DNA from: Sediminispirochaeta bajacaliforniensis DSM 16054 | GTDB taxonomy: Bacteria > Spirochaetota > Spirochaetia > DSM-16054 > Sediminispirochaetaceae | Reading direction: 5' to 3' | NCBI RefSeq assembly: GCF_000378205.1 | Contig: NZ_KB899413.1 | Location: forward strand, 62,001 to 126,000 | DNA length: 64,000 bases | Part shown: one piece after another, positions 26,308 through 34,324 of the stretch | How positions within the stretch are numbered: the stretch's first letter is position 1 | Layout: each line of letters starts with the position of its first letter | The notes under the pieces: generated by a model | Database searches by the model: none | Told to the model about the DNA's origin: nothing | Seen by the model: the letters and a program-made list of their open reading frames with translations, nothing else | Program-made: the position numbers and the translations under genes

Positions 26308-27648
26308 CTATTTCAACGCCTTGATCTCTTTTGCAGCCTCGGAGAGAGCCTGCTCCGGAGTCAACTCGTGGGTAATGGCCTGGTTGATCCGCAGGGCAAG
26401 AATCGACTGGATCTCATTCGAGTTGGGGTCTCTGGGGCGATAATCGCCGTTCCCATTTTCAAAAACCGTGAGGATCTCACCGAGCCAGGGCATCTGTTTT
26501 TCCAGATCAGGATCGGTAAGGGTAGAGCGACGGATTGGAGCTCCGTCATGAAGCATCCACTCTTTCTGTGCTTCCTTCCCGGTAATAAACTTAATGAAGG
26601 CCCAAGAAGCCTCTTTTTGTGCATCGGAGATATCGGCATTTATACCGACGCCCCAACCACCAAAACCGTATTCGGCAGCAGTGCCTTCGACACGAGGAGA
26701 GGGGGTCATTCCGGTTTTTCCGGCAACAAGACTAATCTCTTCGTTCTCATATCCTGCTCGTGCAATACTCCAGGAGGACTGCATAACGGCCTGGCCGGTA
26801 CGATATGCGGTTTCCCGGTCGTCCCACCAGTATCCAATGGCTCCAGGTGGTGCCCATTTATCGAAAATATTGACAAAGAACTTCAAAGAAGCAAGGGAGG
26901 CAGGACTGTCGACTACAACATTTCCATTTGCATCGAAAATCGCCGCTCCGAAACTGCGCATATACTCCATCCAATCCTGGGCCACGGCAGAACCTCTGGC
27001 ACCGTTTGCAACCAAGCCGTAGAGGTTTTCATCGGGCCGGGTAAAAAACTCGGCAGCATCGCCAAGCTGCTTGATTGTCGTCGGGGGAGCCAGCTCATAG
27101 CCATACTTAGCCTTGAAAGCCGACTTCTCTTTCGGGTCGCTAAAAAGGTCTTTTCGATAGATCAGACTGTTGGCATAACCTGCCATGGGAAAGGCAACCT
27201 GCTTGCCGTTCCAGGAGCCGAGGGTCCAGGTAACCGGCATAATGTCGTCATAGTCGATTTCCGCCTTGTCCCGATTGATCATCGGCGTCAGATCCTCTGT
27301 CCAGCCGTTTTTGGCAAATTCTCCGGACCACATAATATCAACAGTCAAAAGATCATACTGTTTCGTATCGGTGGTGAAATCCTGGGTAATCTTCTGATAA
27401 AGTTCGGTATACCCGAGGATATCGACATTGACCTTTGCTCCGGTCTTCTGCCCGAATTCCTGCGCCAAAACCTTCGTGTAATCGGCGAACTGGTCCGCCA
27501 TAACGGCAAAGCGCAGTTCCACCCCCGCGTAGGGAAGATCGCTTCCACCACCGGCTGGTGCTGCTGCTTCCTGCTTTCCACCGGCAAAAAGCATGGTCGA
27601 ACATAGCAGCATTCCGGCTGCCATTCCCATAAGTCGTTTCATATTCAT
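26308..27648 (-). CDS. extracellular solute-binding protein of a CUT1 sugar ABC transporter
   Basis: A 446-residue family 1 solute-binding protein. The signal peptide ends LLCSTMLFAGGKQEAAAP; this FAGGKQE form is common in spirochaetal binding proteins, and the Gly/Ala/Pro-rich stretch after it acts as a tether. Whether it is cleaved by signal peptidase I or processed as a lipoprotein at Cys16 is unclear. The body has SBP features (YRKDLFSDPKEKSAFKAKYGYELAPPTTIKQL, GWGVGINADISDAQKEASWAFIKFITGKEAQ). The bound sugar is not deducible; the operon suggests a polyol or rare sugar. Confidence 0.88.
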   Translation of the reverse strand: MNMKRLMGMAAGMLLCSTMLFAGGKQEAAAPAGGGSDLPYAGVELRFAVMADQFADYTKVLAQEFGQKTGAKVNVDILGYTELYQKITQDFTTDTKQYDLLTVDIMWSGEFAKNGWTEDLTPMINRDKAEIDYDDIMPVTWTLGSWNGKQVAFPMAGYANSLIYRKDLFSDPKEKSAFKAKYGYELAPPTTIKQLGDAAEFFTRPDENLYGLVANGARGSAVAQDWMEYMRSFGAAIFDANGNVVVDSPASLASLKFFVNIFDKWAPPGAIGYWWDDRETAYRTGQAVMQSSWSIARAGYENEEISLVAGKTGMTPSPRVEGTAAEYGFGGWGVGINADISDAQKEASWAFIKFITGKEAQKEWMLHDGAPIRRSTLTDPDLEKQMPWLGEILTVFENGNGDYRPRDPNSNEIQSILALRINQAITHELTPEQALSEAAKEIKALK

Positions 27649-27650
27649 CG

Positions 27651-28700
27651 CTACCTCCTTATATGACTATCGATCCGAATGCCTACCCTGTAGGTATCCG
27701 GCCGAAGCGATGCCGTAAAAGCCTCCTGCGCCTTTTCCATCGGAAAAATTTCCGAGATAAAGGGTTTAGGATCGATCAACTTTGCGGAAAGTAATCGTGT
27801 CGCCCGAAAAAAATCCACCGTCGAAGGACTGTATGAGCCAGTTATCACGTACTCCTTGTAATGAACAGCATTCGGATCGGTGGGGATGGGCTCATTGGGA
27901 TGGAATGAACCGTACAGTACCAAGGTTCCCATTTTCCGCAGCATCGATACCGCGGAAGCAGCCACAGAACTTTTCGTCACTGTACTAAATACGGCTTCGA
28001 CCCCTTCGCCATCGGTAAGCCGCAGGACCTGTTCGACAGGATCGGAAGCCAAAGGATCCACACCGAGATGAGCGCCAAGACTGAGAGCAAGCTCTCTTCT
28101 CGTTTTATCGGGTTCGACCACAATAACGCGGGCACCACGCAAGCGGGCGAGCAGTGCGTGAAGCTGCCCCATAATTCCCGCTCCGATAACGGCAACGGTG
28201 TCTCCCAAATTAAGCTCCACCCGTCCCATGCTGTGGACACAGCAGGCAAGAGGTTCGGCAAAAGCGGCACAAACGGGATCAAGATCAGCGGCAACGGGAA
28301 AAATCTTGGAAACATCGAGGGTGATGTATTCAGCCAGTCCCCCGCTTCCCGCCATCCCGCCGTAACTCCGCTTCTTTGCTGTTCCTGTGCATTGGTTCGT
28401 ATGCCCCTGATAACAGTATGAGCAGTGCCCACAATGATCGAGGGTCTTAAATACGACCTTATCGCCGACCTTAAACGAGGTGACGGTTCCTTCGGGGATC
28501 TCCTCAATTGTTCCTGATGCCTCGTGGCCGGGGACGAAGGGCAGCGTCGTGCTCGAATCTCCGCCGAACATGCGTTGCTCCCAGGTACACAAAAGGCAGG
28601 TGTCGATCTTTATCAGGACCTCGCCGGCCATTGCCTCAGGGCGGGGCACCTCACGAATTTCGGCACGTTCCTTACCCGTTATTGCTACAACCTTCATCAT
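27651..28700 (-). CDS. zinc-dependent medium-chain alcohol/polyol dehydrogenase
   Basis: A 349-residue MDR-family dehydrogenase. The catalytic zinc site is present (Cys in TCLLCTWEQRMFGGD, His-Glu in VPGHEASGTIEEIPEG). The structural zinc cysteines lie in FKTLDHCGHCSYCYQGHTNQC, and the NAD-binding motif is VAVIGAGIMGQLHALLA. The closest relatives by pattern are sorbitol or threonine dehydrogenase-like enzymes. In this operon it probably oxidises an imported polyol to a ketose before phosphorylation. AGGAGG lies 7 bases before the ATG; the stop is 2 bases before the binding-protein start. Confidence 0.85.
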   Translation of the reverse strand: MMKVVAITGKERAEIREVPRPEAMAGEVLIKIDTCLLCTWEQRMFGGDSSTTLPFVPGHEASGTIEEIPEGTVTSFKVGDKVVFKTLDHCGHCSYCYQGHTNQCTGTAKKRSYGGMAGSGGLAEYITLDVSKIFPVAADLDPVCAAFAEPLACCVHSMGRVELNLGDTVAVIGAGIMGQLHALLARLRGARVIVVEPDKTRRELALSLGAHLGVDPLASDPVEQVLRLTDGEGVEAVFSTVTKSSVAASAVSMLRKMGTLVLYGSFHPNEPIPTDPNAVHYKEYVITGSYSPSTVDFFRATRLLSAKLIDPKPFISEIFPMEKAQEAFTASLRPDTYRVGIRIDSHIRR

Positions 28701-28711
28701 CCCAATGCCTC

Positions 28712-29482
28712 CTATAGATTAGAGCCGACTTCTCCGGCGCTCTTTCCCTCGTGAACCAATTCGACCAAGGCCTGGGTAACGGCACCGGGATCCGGATGTT
28801 TCCAGACGTTTCTGCCGATTGCAACGCCGGAAGCACCGGCTTCCATCGCCTGCTCGATTATCAGAAAGAGCCCTGCAAGATTCGAGGATTTTTCTCCTCC
28901 GAGAATAACAACGGGTCGGAAACAGCCGTCGACCACGCTCTTAAACTCTTTGGGCGTACCGGTATAGACGGTTTTGATGATATCGGCCCCGCATTCCGCC
29001 CCTATTCTTGCAGCAAGGCGGATATTTTCCACGCTGTTGGGAGGTTCCGGAGCAAAACCACCGGGCAACATCTCGGCCATCAGAGGCATCCCCCATTTTC
29101 GTGCCTCCACCGCATAACGAGACAGTTGGGTCAAGGTGGCTACTTCGTTTTCAGCGCCGGGAAACCCCATACATGCACAGCCGTCGCTTCCTATCCTTAC
29201 CGCATCCTCCGGAGAGAATACCTGGTTACCGGCAGGATTTTTCGATAATGCACTGTTCCCGCCGTCAAGCCGAAGAATCAGACCTGTTCCGGAAATTTCT
29301 TCTTCATATCGTGTTGCTATCCCGTAACTGGTCAGGATGGCGTCCGCCCCTCCCGCAACGATCTTCTGCAGGACATCTCCCGTCTTGTTCAAATTAGGCA
29401 ATACCGACAAACCTGTCCCGTGGTCCATTGCCACAATAACTGTCCGGCCGTCGCCGCGAAAAATTTTGTTCATGCGTCTCAT
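28712..29482 (-). CDS. class I aldolase, DeoC/FbaB/LsrF family
   Basis: A 256-residue Schiff-base aldolase. Family motifs are VIVAMDHGTGLS near the N-terminus, GGADAILTSYGIATRY, the Schiff-base lysine region GADIIKTVYTGTPKEFK, and PVVILGGEKSS followed by GASGVAIGRNVWKHPDP, the phosphate-binding segment. It cleaves a phosphorylated ketose into a C3 phosphate and an aldehyde. The ATG overlaps the kinase stop (ATGA) and has AAGGAG upstream. LsrF, fructose-1-phosphate or sulfofructose-phosphate aldolases are all possible relatives. Confidence 0.85.
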   Translation of the reverse strand: MRRMNKIFRGDGRTVIVAMDHGTGLSVLPNLNKTGDVLQKIVAGGADAILTSYGIATRYEEEISGTGLILRLDGGNSALSKNPAGNQVFSPEDAVRIGSDGCACMGFPGAENEVATLTQLSRYAVEARKWGMPLMAEMLPGGFAPEPPNSVENIRLAARIGAECGADIIKTVYTGTPKEFKSVVDGCFRPVVILGGEKSSNLAGLFLIIEQAMEAGASGVAIGRNVWKHPDPGAVTQALVELVHEGKSAGEVGSNL

Positions 29483-30894
29483 TTTCTTCTCCTTTCCTCT
29501 GCCAGCAATTTCATTTCATCCTTCACGATTTCATACAACCGGCGATAAGAACCGGCAAGTCTCCCATACTGTTCGTTCACGGCCGGATCCGGTTCAATGA
29601 TACGTTCGATCTTTGCAAATCGCTTTGTAAGCTCACAAAGCGATCCCTGTCCGGAACCGAAGGCCGCCAGAATCGCGGCGCCCAGGGGCGATGCGTCCTT
29701 TTCTTTCATGACCGCAAAAGGCGCCCCGGTAATCCCCGCCTTCATACCGAGCCAGGGGAGATTCCCTGCCCCCCCTCCGACGGCTCTGACAATGCTACCT
29801 TCAATCTCCGGGGTGATGAGGGAGAGACATTGCCCCACCGCACAGGCAGTTCCCTGAAGTACGGCATGCATCACAGCCCCTGCATCATGACTGCTGCGAA
29901 GACCGATAAAAAGGGCAGAAGCATCTTCATCCCAGATCGGACTCCGCTCCCCTATGAGATAGGGAAGAAAGATAAGCGGGATCGGTCCGGAAACATGGTA
30001 GCCCTGTTTCCAGCGATCGACAGATAAACCGAGCAGCTGCTCCGCCCAGCGAATGCTTCCCCCTGTAAAGGAGATGGTTTCGATACGATAGCTTTTGTCG
30101 GGGATCACATGCGCCAAGGGCTCCTCACCCTCGGCCCGGCAGATACTCAGGCAGGTGGAGGTCCCTGAGCCGTCAACCAACATCCCCTCTTCTACTGCTC
30201 CCGCTCCCAAAGCTTCGCACCAGGCATCTATCCCTCCGCCGAAAATCGGTATTCCGTCCTCAAGCCCGCAGGCCTTACTGAAGGCGGTACCGGTACGCCC
30301 CACCTCTTCCCAGGAATCAAGAACCTCCGGAAAAAAGCGTTCGTCGATGCCGAATAAGGGCTGACGCCAGGTAGATGCATCGGCATCGTAAAAGCCAAGG
30401 GTCGTTGCCGTCGAACGGTCGGTAAAGATTCGGCCGCACAAAAGATAAAGGGCGAAATCCTTCGGATAAAGGGCCCTCTCGCCGTGCCACACAGAACCGA
30501 GGCGGCGCCAGGCGGATAAAACCTTGGCCTCCCAACATTCGCCGGTTTTCGAAAAGCCGGGGATGGCAGCCGCAATCTCTCCCGCTTCCACCGAAGCGGA
30601 GGCATCCTGCCAGGTCAGGAAACTCGGCTCGGCCTCTCCCCGATCATTGAGCACCACTAAACTGGGACCATGTCCCGAAGCCGAAAGGGCTTTGATCGCC
30701 TCTCCCGAAGAACGGGCGAAATTCGTCGCTTCTCCGAGTAAGCGACTCAAGGCGTCCATCAACGCCCTGCTTTCCTGACAGCCTACACTTCCGTGTAATC
30801 CCTCGTAGCCTGCCGAAAAAGTTTTCACACTTCCCGCTTCGGAAAGTAGTGTGCACTTTACGCTGCCGGTACCGATATCAAAACCCAAAAACAT
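29479..30894 (-). CDS. FGGY-family carbohydrate kinase (xylulokinase-like)
   Basis: A 471-residue sugar kinase: N-terminal FLGFDIGTGSVKCTLLSEAG for ATP, SGHGPSLVVLND, the sugar-site segment GGGIDAWCEALGAGAVEEG, and VRAVGGGAGNLPWLGMKAGITGAPF near the C-terminus. It is somewhat shorter than typical xylulokinases (about 490-500). The probable job is phosphorylation of the ketose formed by the dehydrogenase, feeding the aldolase. The AGAGG site is 6 bases before the ATG, right after the gntR stop. Confidence 0.86.
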   Translation of the reverse strand: MFLGFDIGTGSVKCTLLSEAGSVKTFSAGYEGLHGSVGCQESRALMDALSRLLGEATNFARSSGEAIKALSASGHGPSLVVLNDRGEAEPSFLTWQDASASVEAGEIAAAIPGFSKTGECWEAKVLSAWRRLGSVWHGERALYPKDFALYLLCGRIFTDRSTATTLGFYDADASTWRQPLFGIDERFFPEVLDSWEEVGRTGTAFSKACGLEDGIPIFGGGIDAWCEALGAGAVEEGMLVDGSGTSTCLSICRAEGEEPLAHVIPDKSYRIETISFTGGSIRWAEQLLGLSVDRWKQGYHVSGPIPLIFLPYLIGERSPIWDEDASALFIGLRSSHDAGAVMHAVLQGTACAVGQCLSLITPEIEGSIVRAVGGGAGNLPWLGMKAGITGAPFAVMKEKDASPLGAAILAAFGSGQGSLCELTKRFAKIERIIEPDPAVNEQYGRLAGSYRRLYEIVKDEMKLLAEERRRK

Positions 30895-30897
30895 GCG

Positions 30898-31647
30898 CTA
30901 CCTCTTGAGCCGCACAATATATTTATAACGATCGGCGCGGTACACTCCCTCGGCATATTCGATCGGAAGGTTACCCTCGGCAAAGGTCGTATGTCGAATA
31001 ATTAGAGTCGAATCGCCCTCCTGAAGATGGAGAAGAGCAGCCTCCTCACCCTGGGCACAACTTGCCTCGATACTCTTTTCAGCACCGATAATCTTCAACT
31101 TGTGGTCCTTTTCGAAAATTTCATAGATGGATCTGGTAAAGTCCTCGTCCTCACCAATACCGAGCTCGGCCCTGATATAGCTTTCAAAAACGGCAACGGG
31201 CTCGTCATCGATAAGACGAAGTCGTTTGATATAAATCAGTGTATCGGAAACGGGAATCTTCAGATGCGCCCCGATTCTTTCCGAAGCGCTAATCCGCTCG
31301 GCACGGAGGACACGGGTTTCAATCCTGCCGGGGTCTGTTCCCAAATCCCTCATCTTTTCGGTAAAGCTTTTGAGACGGGAAAAATCCTCGACGATTCGGG
31401 GTAAGGCAACCATGGTACCATGGCCCTGCTTTTTTACCAAAAGATCCTCGAAAACCAGGCCGTTAATGGCATTTCTGACCGTAATTCTACTGACACCGAA
31501 CCGTTCCTGTAGTTCCTTTTCACTTGGAATAAGGTCTCCCGGTTTGTACTCCCCGGCTCCAATTTGTTTGCGAAGAATCTCCTGCAACTGGAAATAGAGG
31601 GGGACAGGGCTGGAAGGATCAAGTCCGCTGTTTTGTTTCACAGACAC
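30898..31647 (-). CDS. GntR family regulator with UTRA domain (HutC type)
   Basis: A 249-residue regulator. The N-terminal winged helix is clear (PVPLYFQLQEILRKQIGAGEYKPGDLIPSEKELQERFGVSRITVRNAINGL), followed by a UTRA effector-binding domain (ISASERIGAHLKIPVSDTLIYIKRLRLIDDEPVAVFESYI and DSTLIIRHTTFAEGNLPIEYAEGVYRADRYKY). It opens the catabolic operon and probably represses it until a phosphorylated sugar appears. The start is GTG behind GAGG. A strong promoter and a 10-bp inverted repeat lie directly upstream. Confidence 0.92.
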   Translation of the reverse strand: MSVKQNSGLDPSSPVPLYFQLQEILRKQIGAGEYKPGDLIPSEKELQERFGVSRITVRNAINGLVFEDLLVKKQGHGTMVALPRIVEDFSRLKSFTEKMRDLGTDPGRIETRVLRAERISASERIGAHLKIPVSDTLIYIKRLRLIDDEPVAVFESYIRAELGIGEDEDFTRSIYEIFEKDHKLKIIGAEKSIEASCAQGEEAALLHLQEGDSTLIIRHTTFAEGNLPIEYAEGVYRADRYKYIVRLKR

Positions 31648-31659
31648 CTCACAAATAAT

Positions 31660-31685
31660 ATATCGTTATTTTGTTATAACGATAT
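31660..31685. promoter_or_regulatory. inverted-repeat operator candidate for the GntR-type regulator
   Basis: ATATCGTTAT (31660-31669) and ATAACGATAT (31676-31685) are perfect inverted arms with a 6-base spacer. They begin about 7 bases past the predicted transcription start of the gntR operon, a repressing position. A shorter palindrome GTTATAAC (31673-31680) overlaps it, close to GntR half-site patterns. Confidence 0.65.
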
Positions 31686-31698
31686 AACCTTTACAAAA

Positions 31699-31727
31699 AT
31701 AATATACCGACCTTTCTCTCTTGTCAA
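31699..31727 (-). promoter_or_regulatory. promoter for the gntR catabolic operon
   Basis: Minus strand consensus TTGACA (31722-31727), exactly 17 bases, TATTAT (31699-31704). One of the best sigma-70-type promoters in the window; it would drive the seven-gene transcript down to 24489. Confidence 0.85.
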
Positions 31728-31745
31728 GGAAAGATAGCCATCAAT

Positions 31746-31768
31746 CCGGGAGCGCTTAGCGCCCCCGG
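31746..31768 (-). terminator. hairpin at the end of the DUF2087 regulator gene
   Basis: Arms 31746-31755 and 31759-31768 form a 10-bp stem with one G-U pair; the three loop bases are the TAA stop codon itself. No T tract follows at once, so termination is likely but unproven. Confidence 0.5.
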
Positions 31769-32547
31769 TGATATTCACCCCCTCCCTCTTTTCGTTCCAA
31801 CAGGCCGTAATCGATGAGATAACGCCGTATGGTGACATACTCATCGGTGATGGATCCGAGAATATCATTCACCTCGACTTCAGAATAATGCTTCCCCGCT
31901 TCAAATCGGCGAACGATCCGATCGAGAATAAGGAGTTTTTCTTTTTGTTTTTTTGGCCATTTTTTCAAGCATACCACATGTCCGTCGGCGGCACGATCAA
32001 GACATTTCCGCATGATTGTTTCTGCCTCCCGGCGAGTTACCACGGTACGGTCGTCATGGACCGACAAGCCGGCGGCAAAGGAGTACAGCCCATCTTGGTC
32101 ATTACCCTCTTTTTCTCTTTTTTCCAAGAGGTTGAGGATAGCCAACTGAATTAAGGCCTCCCTTCTCCTGCGACGGAATTGGAAACGATGATTTCGAACG
32201 GTCGATGTCGCCTTTCCGCCGCTCATCGCAGCAATTTCCTGATCGCTTTTCCCTTCATACATAAGAGAAAGCATGTCACACTGTAGTTGAGAAAAACCGT
32301 GAAGCTCTTTTCCGGCCTTAAGAAGAGCGGCGAAGACCCCTCCATGACGTTCCTGCAGATGATAACGCATGGAAGCCTCGGCATCCAGCAAAAGATCATC
32401 CTGGGGATATACACGTCCCTTTTCACGGACCATGCTGCAGAAAAGACAACAACAGAGCTCTCCCCCTGGTGAAGACTCGATCCGGTAACCGCGGGAAAGA
32501 TCTTCCTGAATGGTCTTTGATAGATAAATATCGTTATTGTTTAACAT
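31756..32547 (-). CDS. regulator with N-terminal CxxC/HxxxxH motif, HTH and C-terminal DUF2087
   Basis: A 263-residue protein in three parts. Residues 32-68 have CCCLFC followed after about 30 residues by HLQERH, which could be a zinc-finger-like site. Residues 85-130 look like a LuxR/sigma-4-type helix-turn-helix (FSQLQCDMLSLMYEGKSDQEIAAMSGGKATSTVRNHRFQFRR). The C-terminal 70 residues are a DUF2087 domain (KEKLLILDRIVRRFEAGKHYSEVEVNDIL... YVTIRRYLIDYGLLERKEGGGEY), found in many transcription factors. The targets are unknown; the gntR operon starts just downstream. The 10-mer ATATCGTTAT lies inside its first codons. Confidence 0.8.
   Translation of the reverse strand: MLNNNDIYLSKTIQEDLSRGYRIESSPGGELCCCLFCSMVREKGRVYPQDDLLLDAEASMRYHLQERHGGVFAALLKAGKELHGFSQLQCDMLSLMYEGKSDQEIAAMSGGKATSTVRNHRFQFRRRRREALIQLAILNLLEKREKEGNDQDGLYSFAAGLSVHDDRTVVTRREAETIMRKCLDRAADGHVVCLKKWPKKQKEKLLILDRIVRRFEAGKHYSEVEVNDILGSITDEYVTIRRYLIDYGLLERKEGGGEYHRGR
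32528..32537. promoter_or_regulatory. second copy of the GntR-operator half-site
   Basis: The exact 10-mer ATATCGTTAT of the gntR operator recurs here inside the first codons of the DUF2087 gene, with an inexact inverted partner CGATAT about 25 bases away. It suggests shared control; a chance match is not excluded. Confidence 0.35.
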
Positions 32548-32554
32548 AAAAAAG

Positions 32555-32583
32555 ACAATACGATATGTTGTTTAATTAATCAA
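32555..32583 (-). promoter_or_regulatory. candidate promoter for the DUF2087 regulator gene
   Basis: Minus strand TTGATT (32578-32583), 17 bases, TATTGT (32555-32560). The predicted leader is very short (about 1 base) and no Shine-Dalgarno site is visible before the ATG at 32547. Confidence 0.4.
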
Positions 32584-32587
32584 GTAC

Positions 32588-34324
32588 CTATATTTCGACA
32601 ATAGCCCCATCTGCAAAAGAAAGAGTCACACCACTGGTTGCTTTTTTATAGAGTCGTAAGTCATCCATCATCTGGACCGATACACGCGGAACAAGCTGCC
32701 CATGTATCGTGATTTTCAAAAGTTCGGGATTGTGCTGATAGACCGCTTTCTTCCGTCGATCCAGCTCAAGAAAAAGCTCCTCTCGTTTGGCGGTATGCAT
32801 CTTTAATTCAACAAGTTTTCCTTTCAATTTTGCACGTTGATCCGGTCGCATATTTATAATTCGGTCCTTTGCCTTTGACAGATCCAGATCAAGTCCGATA
32901 TGACTCATGAGCTTATTGATATGAAGCTCAAGAGCCGCTATTGCCTCCTCGATATTTCGAAGGGATTGTTCCGCATAGCTGTTGTAACCGGCAATGAGAG
33001 AGGTATCCTGGACCAAAGAACCGACACTGTGAAGGCGAAGTTCCAGCATTGCCGCGCAACTACCGCCGCTCACGGCCTGGTGCCGTTCCTTTATTCCCTT
33101 ACCAAAGACGGAAAGAACTCCTCCTGCAAAAAGATGTGCATTGAGTGCATACTTGTTGATCAGCAGATTACCTTCACAATAGACACGGGCATCCTGTACA
33201 AAGCCGAAAGCGGCATCCCCTCCCGCCTGGATCTTGGTATCGGAACCAATGACACCACCTTGAACAGAAAGATTACCTTCGCTTCGAAGCTCCACACCGT
33301 TTTCCACCAGGCCGGTAATGAAGACCGATCCTTTGGAAAAAACGGAAAAACCGCTTAGTACCGATCCCTTGATGAGTACATCTTTTTCATAGACGACGTT
33401 GCCAGTTTTCAGATCGACATTGCCTTCGACGACCATAAGCTCGGTAACAGACACACTGTGATCGGAAAGATGAACCACGCCACCGATGGCCGCAAAAAAA
33501 CAGGTCACGCCATCTTTTGATTCGGCCCGGATATTTTCTTCTCCGCTAAAGGGACGATCCTTACCGGGATCAACCTCGATACGCTTGCCGTCGACGGTAA
33601 CGCCTGTTCGTCCAGCCGTCGCCTCTTCTTTTTCAACCAGAAGCTGATCGGTAGAGGCGACAATATAGTGATGGAAATCCCGATAATCGACCTGATCGAG
33701 CAGAGAATCCACGGGCGTCTCTTCCTTAACCAGAACACGAATCCTGGCATCTCTGCCGGGAATCGGCTCAAGGCCTCTGATTAATGGGGTCTCAACCTCA
33801 GGCATAGAGGGAAGCTGCGCAGCCTCTTCTGGAGAGAGAATGGTAATATTCGGATCAAGGTTGCTGCGGCGGCGTGTTTCACAGAAGGTTGAAAGGTGGA
33901 GGGAGAGGCCCTCACTGCCGTCGCACAGTGGCAGTTTTCGAAAACTGAGAAGATAGGGAGAGAGTCGAAGAATCGGAGAAATAACGGTAAGGCCCTCATT
34001 CCACACAAGATAGCCGGAGAGCTTTGCCTGGTACAAAAACCATTTTCCATCCCGTGAAAACTCGATACTTTGGCGGTCAAAGGGGAGTTGCCGAGAAAGG
34101 GAAAGCCCCTCTGCAGAAGCAACATCGGCCATAAGACGGCAGACAGGATCACCTTCGGCAAGAAAAACGGTTTTGGGAAGCTGGTCGAACGCTTCTCCTC
34201 CGCCCTCCGGTGCCATTGCAGTATAAAGCCGCATAAGAGATTCCCTAAGTTGAAGAAGATCTTTCAGGCTGTGAATATCTTCAAATCCCGTCACTTCAAG
34301 CAGCGTGTCATCAGGTAGCGGCAT
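32588..34324 (-). CDS. FapA/DUF342 family polymer-forming protein
   Basis: A 578-residue protein. The middle is a DUF342 (FapA) region of short beta-helix turns, many with Gly-Asn or Gly-Ser: VEGNVDLKTGNVVYEKDVLIKGSVLSGFSVFSKGSVFITGLVENGVELRSEGNLSVQGGVIG. A coiled-coil follows (about residues 470-540) and a beta-strand tail. FapA-like proteins polymerise and in some bacteria aid flagellar assembly or two-component signalling. It overlaps the preceding receiver gene by 14 bp, so it is the last gene of the kinase/receiver cluster and probably part of its output. Confidence 0.85.
   Translation of the reverse strand: MPLPDDTLLEVTGFEDIHSLKDLLQLRESLMRLYTAMAPEGGGEAFDQLPKTVFLAEGDPVCRLMADVASAEGLSLSRQLPFDRQSIEFSRDGKWFLYQAKLSGYLVWNEGLTVISPILRLSPYLLSFRKLPLCDGSEGLSLHLSTFCETRRRSNLDPNITILSPEEAAQLPSMPEVETPLIRGLEPIPGRDARIRVLVKEETPVDSLLDQVDYRDFHHYIVASTDQLLVEKEEATAGRTGVTVDGKRIEVDPGKDRPFSGEENIRAESKDGVTCFFAAIGGVVHLSDHSVSVTELMVVEGNVDLKTGNVVYEKDVLIKGSVLSGFSVFSKGSVFITGLVENGVELRSEGNLSVQGGVIGSDTKIQAGGDAAFGFVQDARVYCEGNLLINKYALNAHLFAGGVLSVFGKGIKERHQAVSGGSCAAMLELRLHSVGSLVQDTSLIAGYNSYAEQSLRNIEEAIAALELHINKLMSHIGLDLDLSKAKDRIINMRPDQRAKLKGKLVELKMHTAKREELFLELDRRKKAVYQHNPELLKITIHGQLVPRVSVQMMDDLRLYKKATSGVTLSFADGAIVEI

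Noticed and set aside
26296-27606. Long plus-strand open frame (436 codons) opposite the solute-binding protein gene
   Set aside because: It is the antisense of a clear family 1 binding protein with signal peptide and SD; its translation is rich in odd Cys/Arg/Gly mixtures and matches no family pattern.
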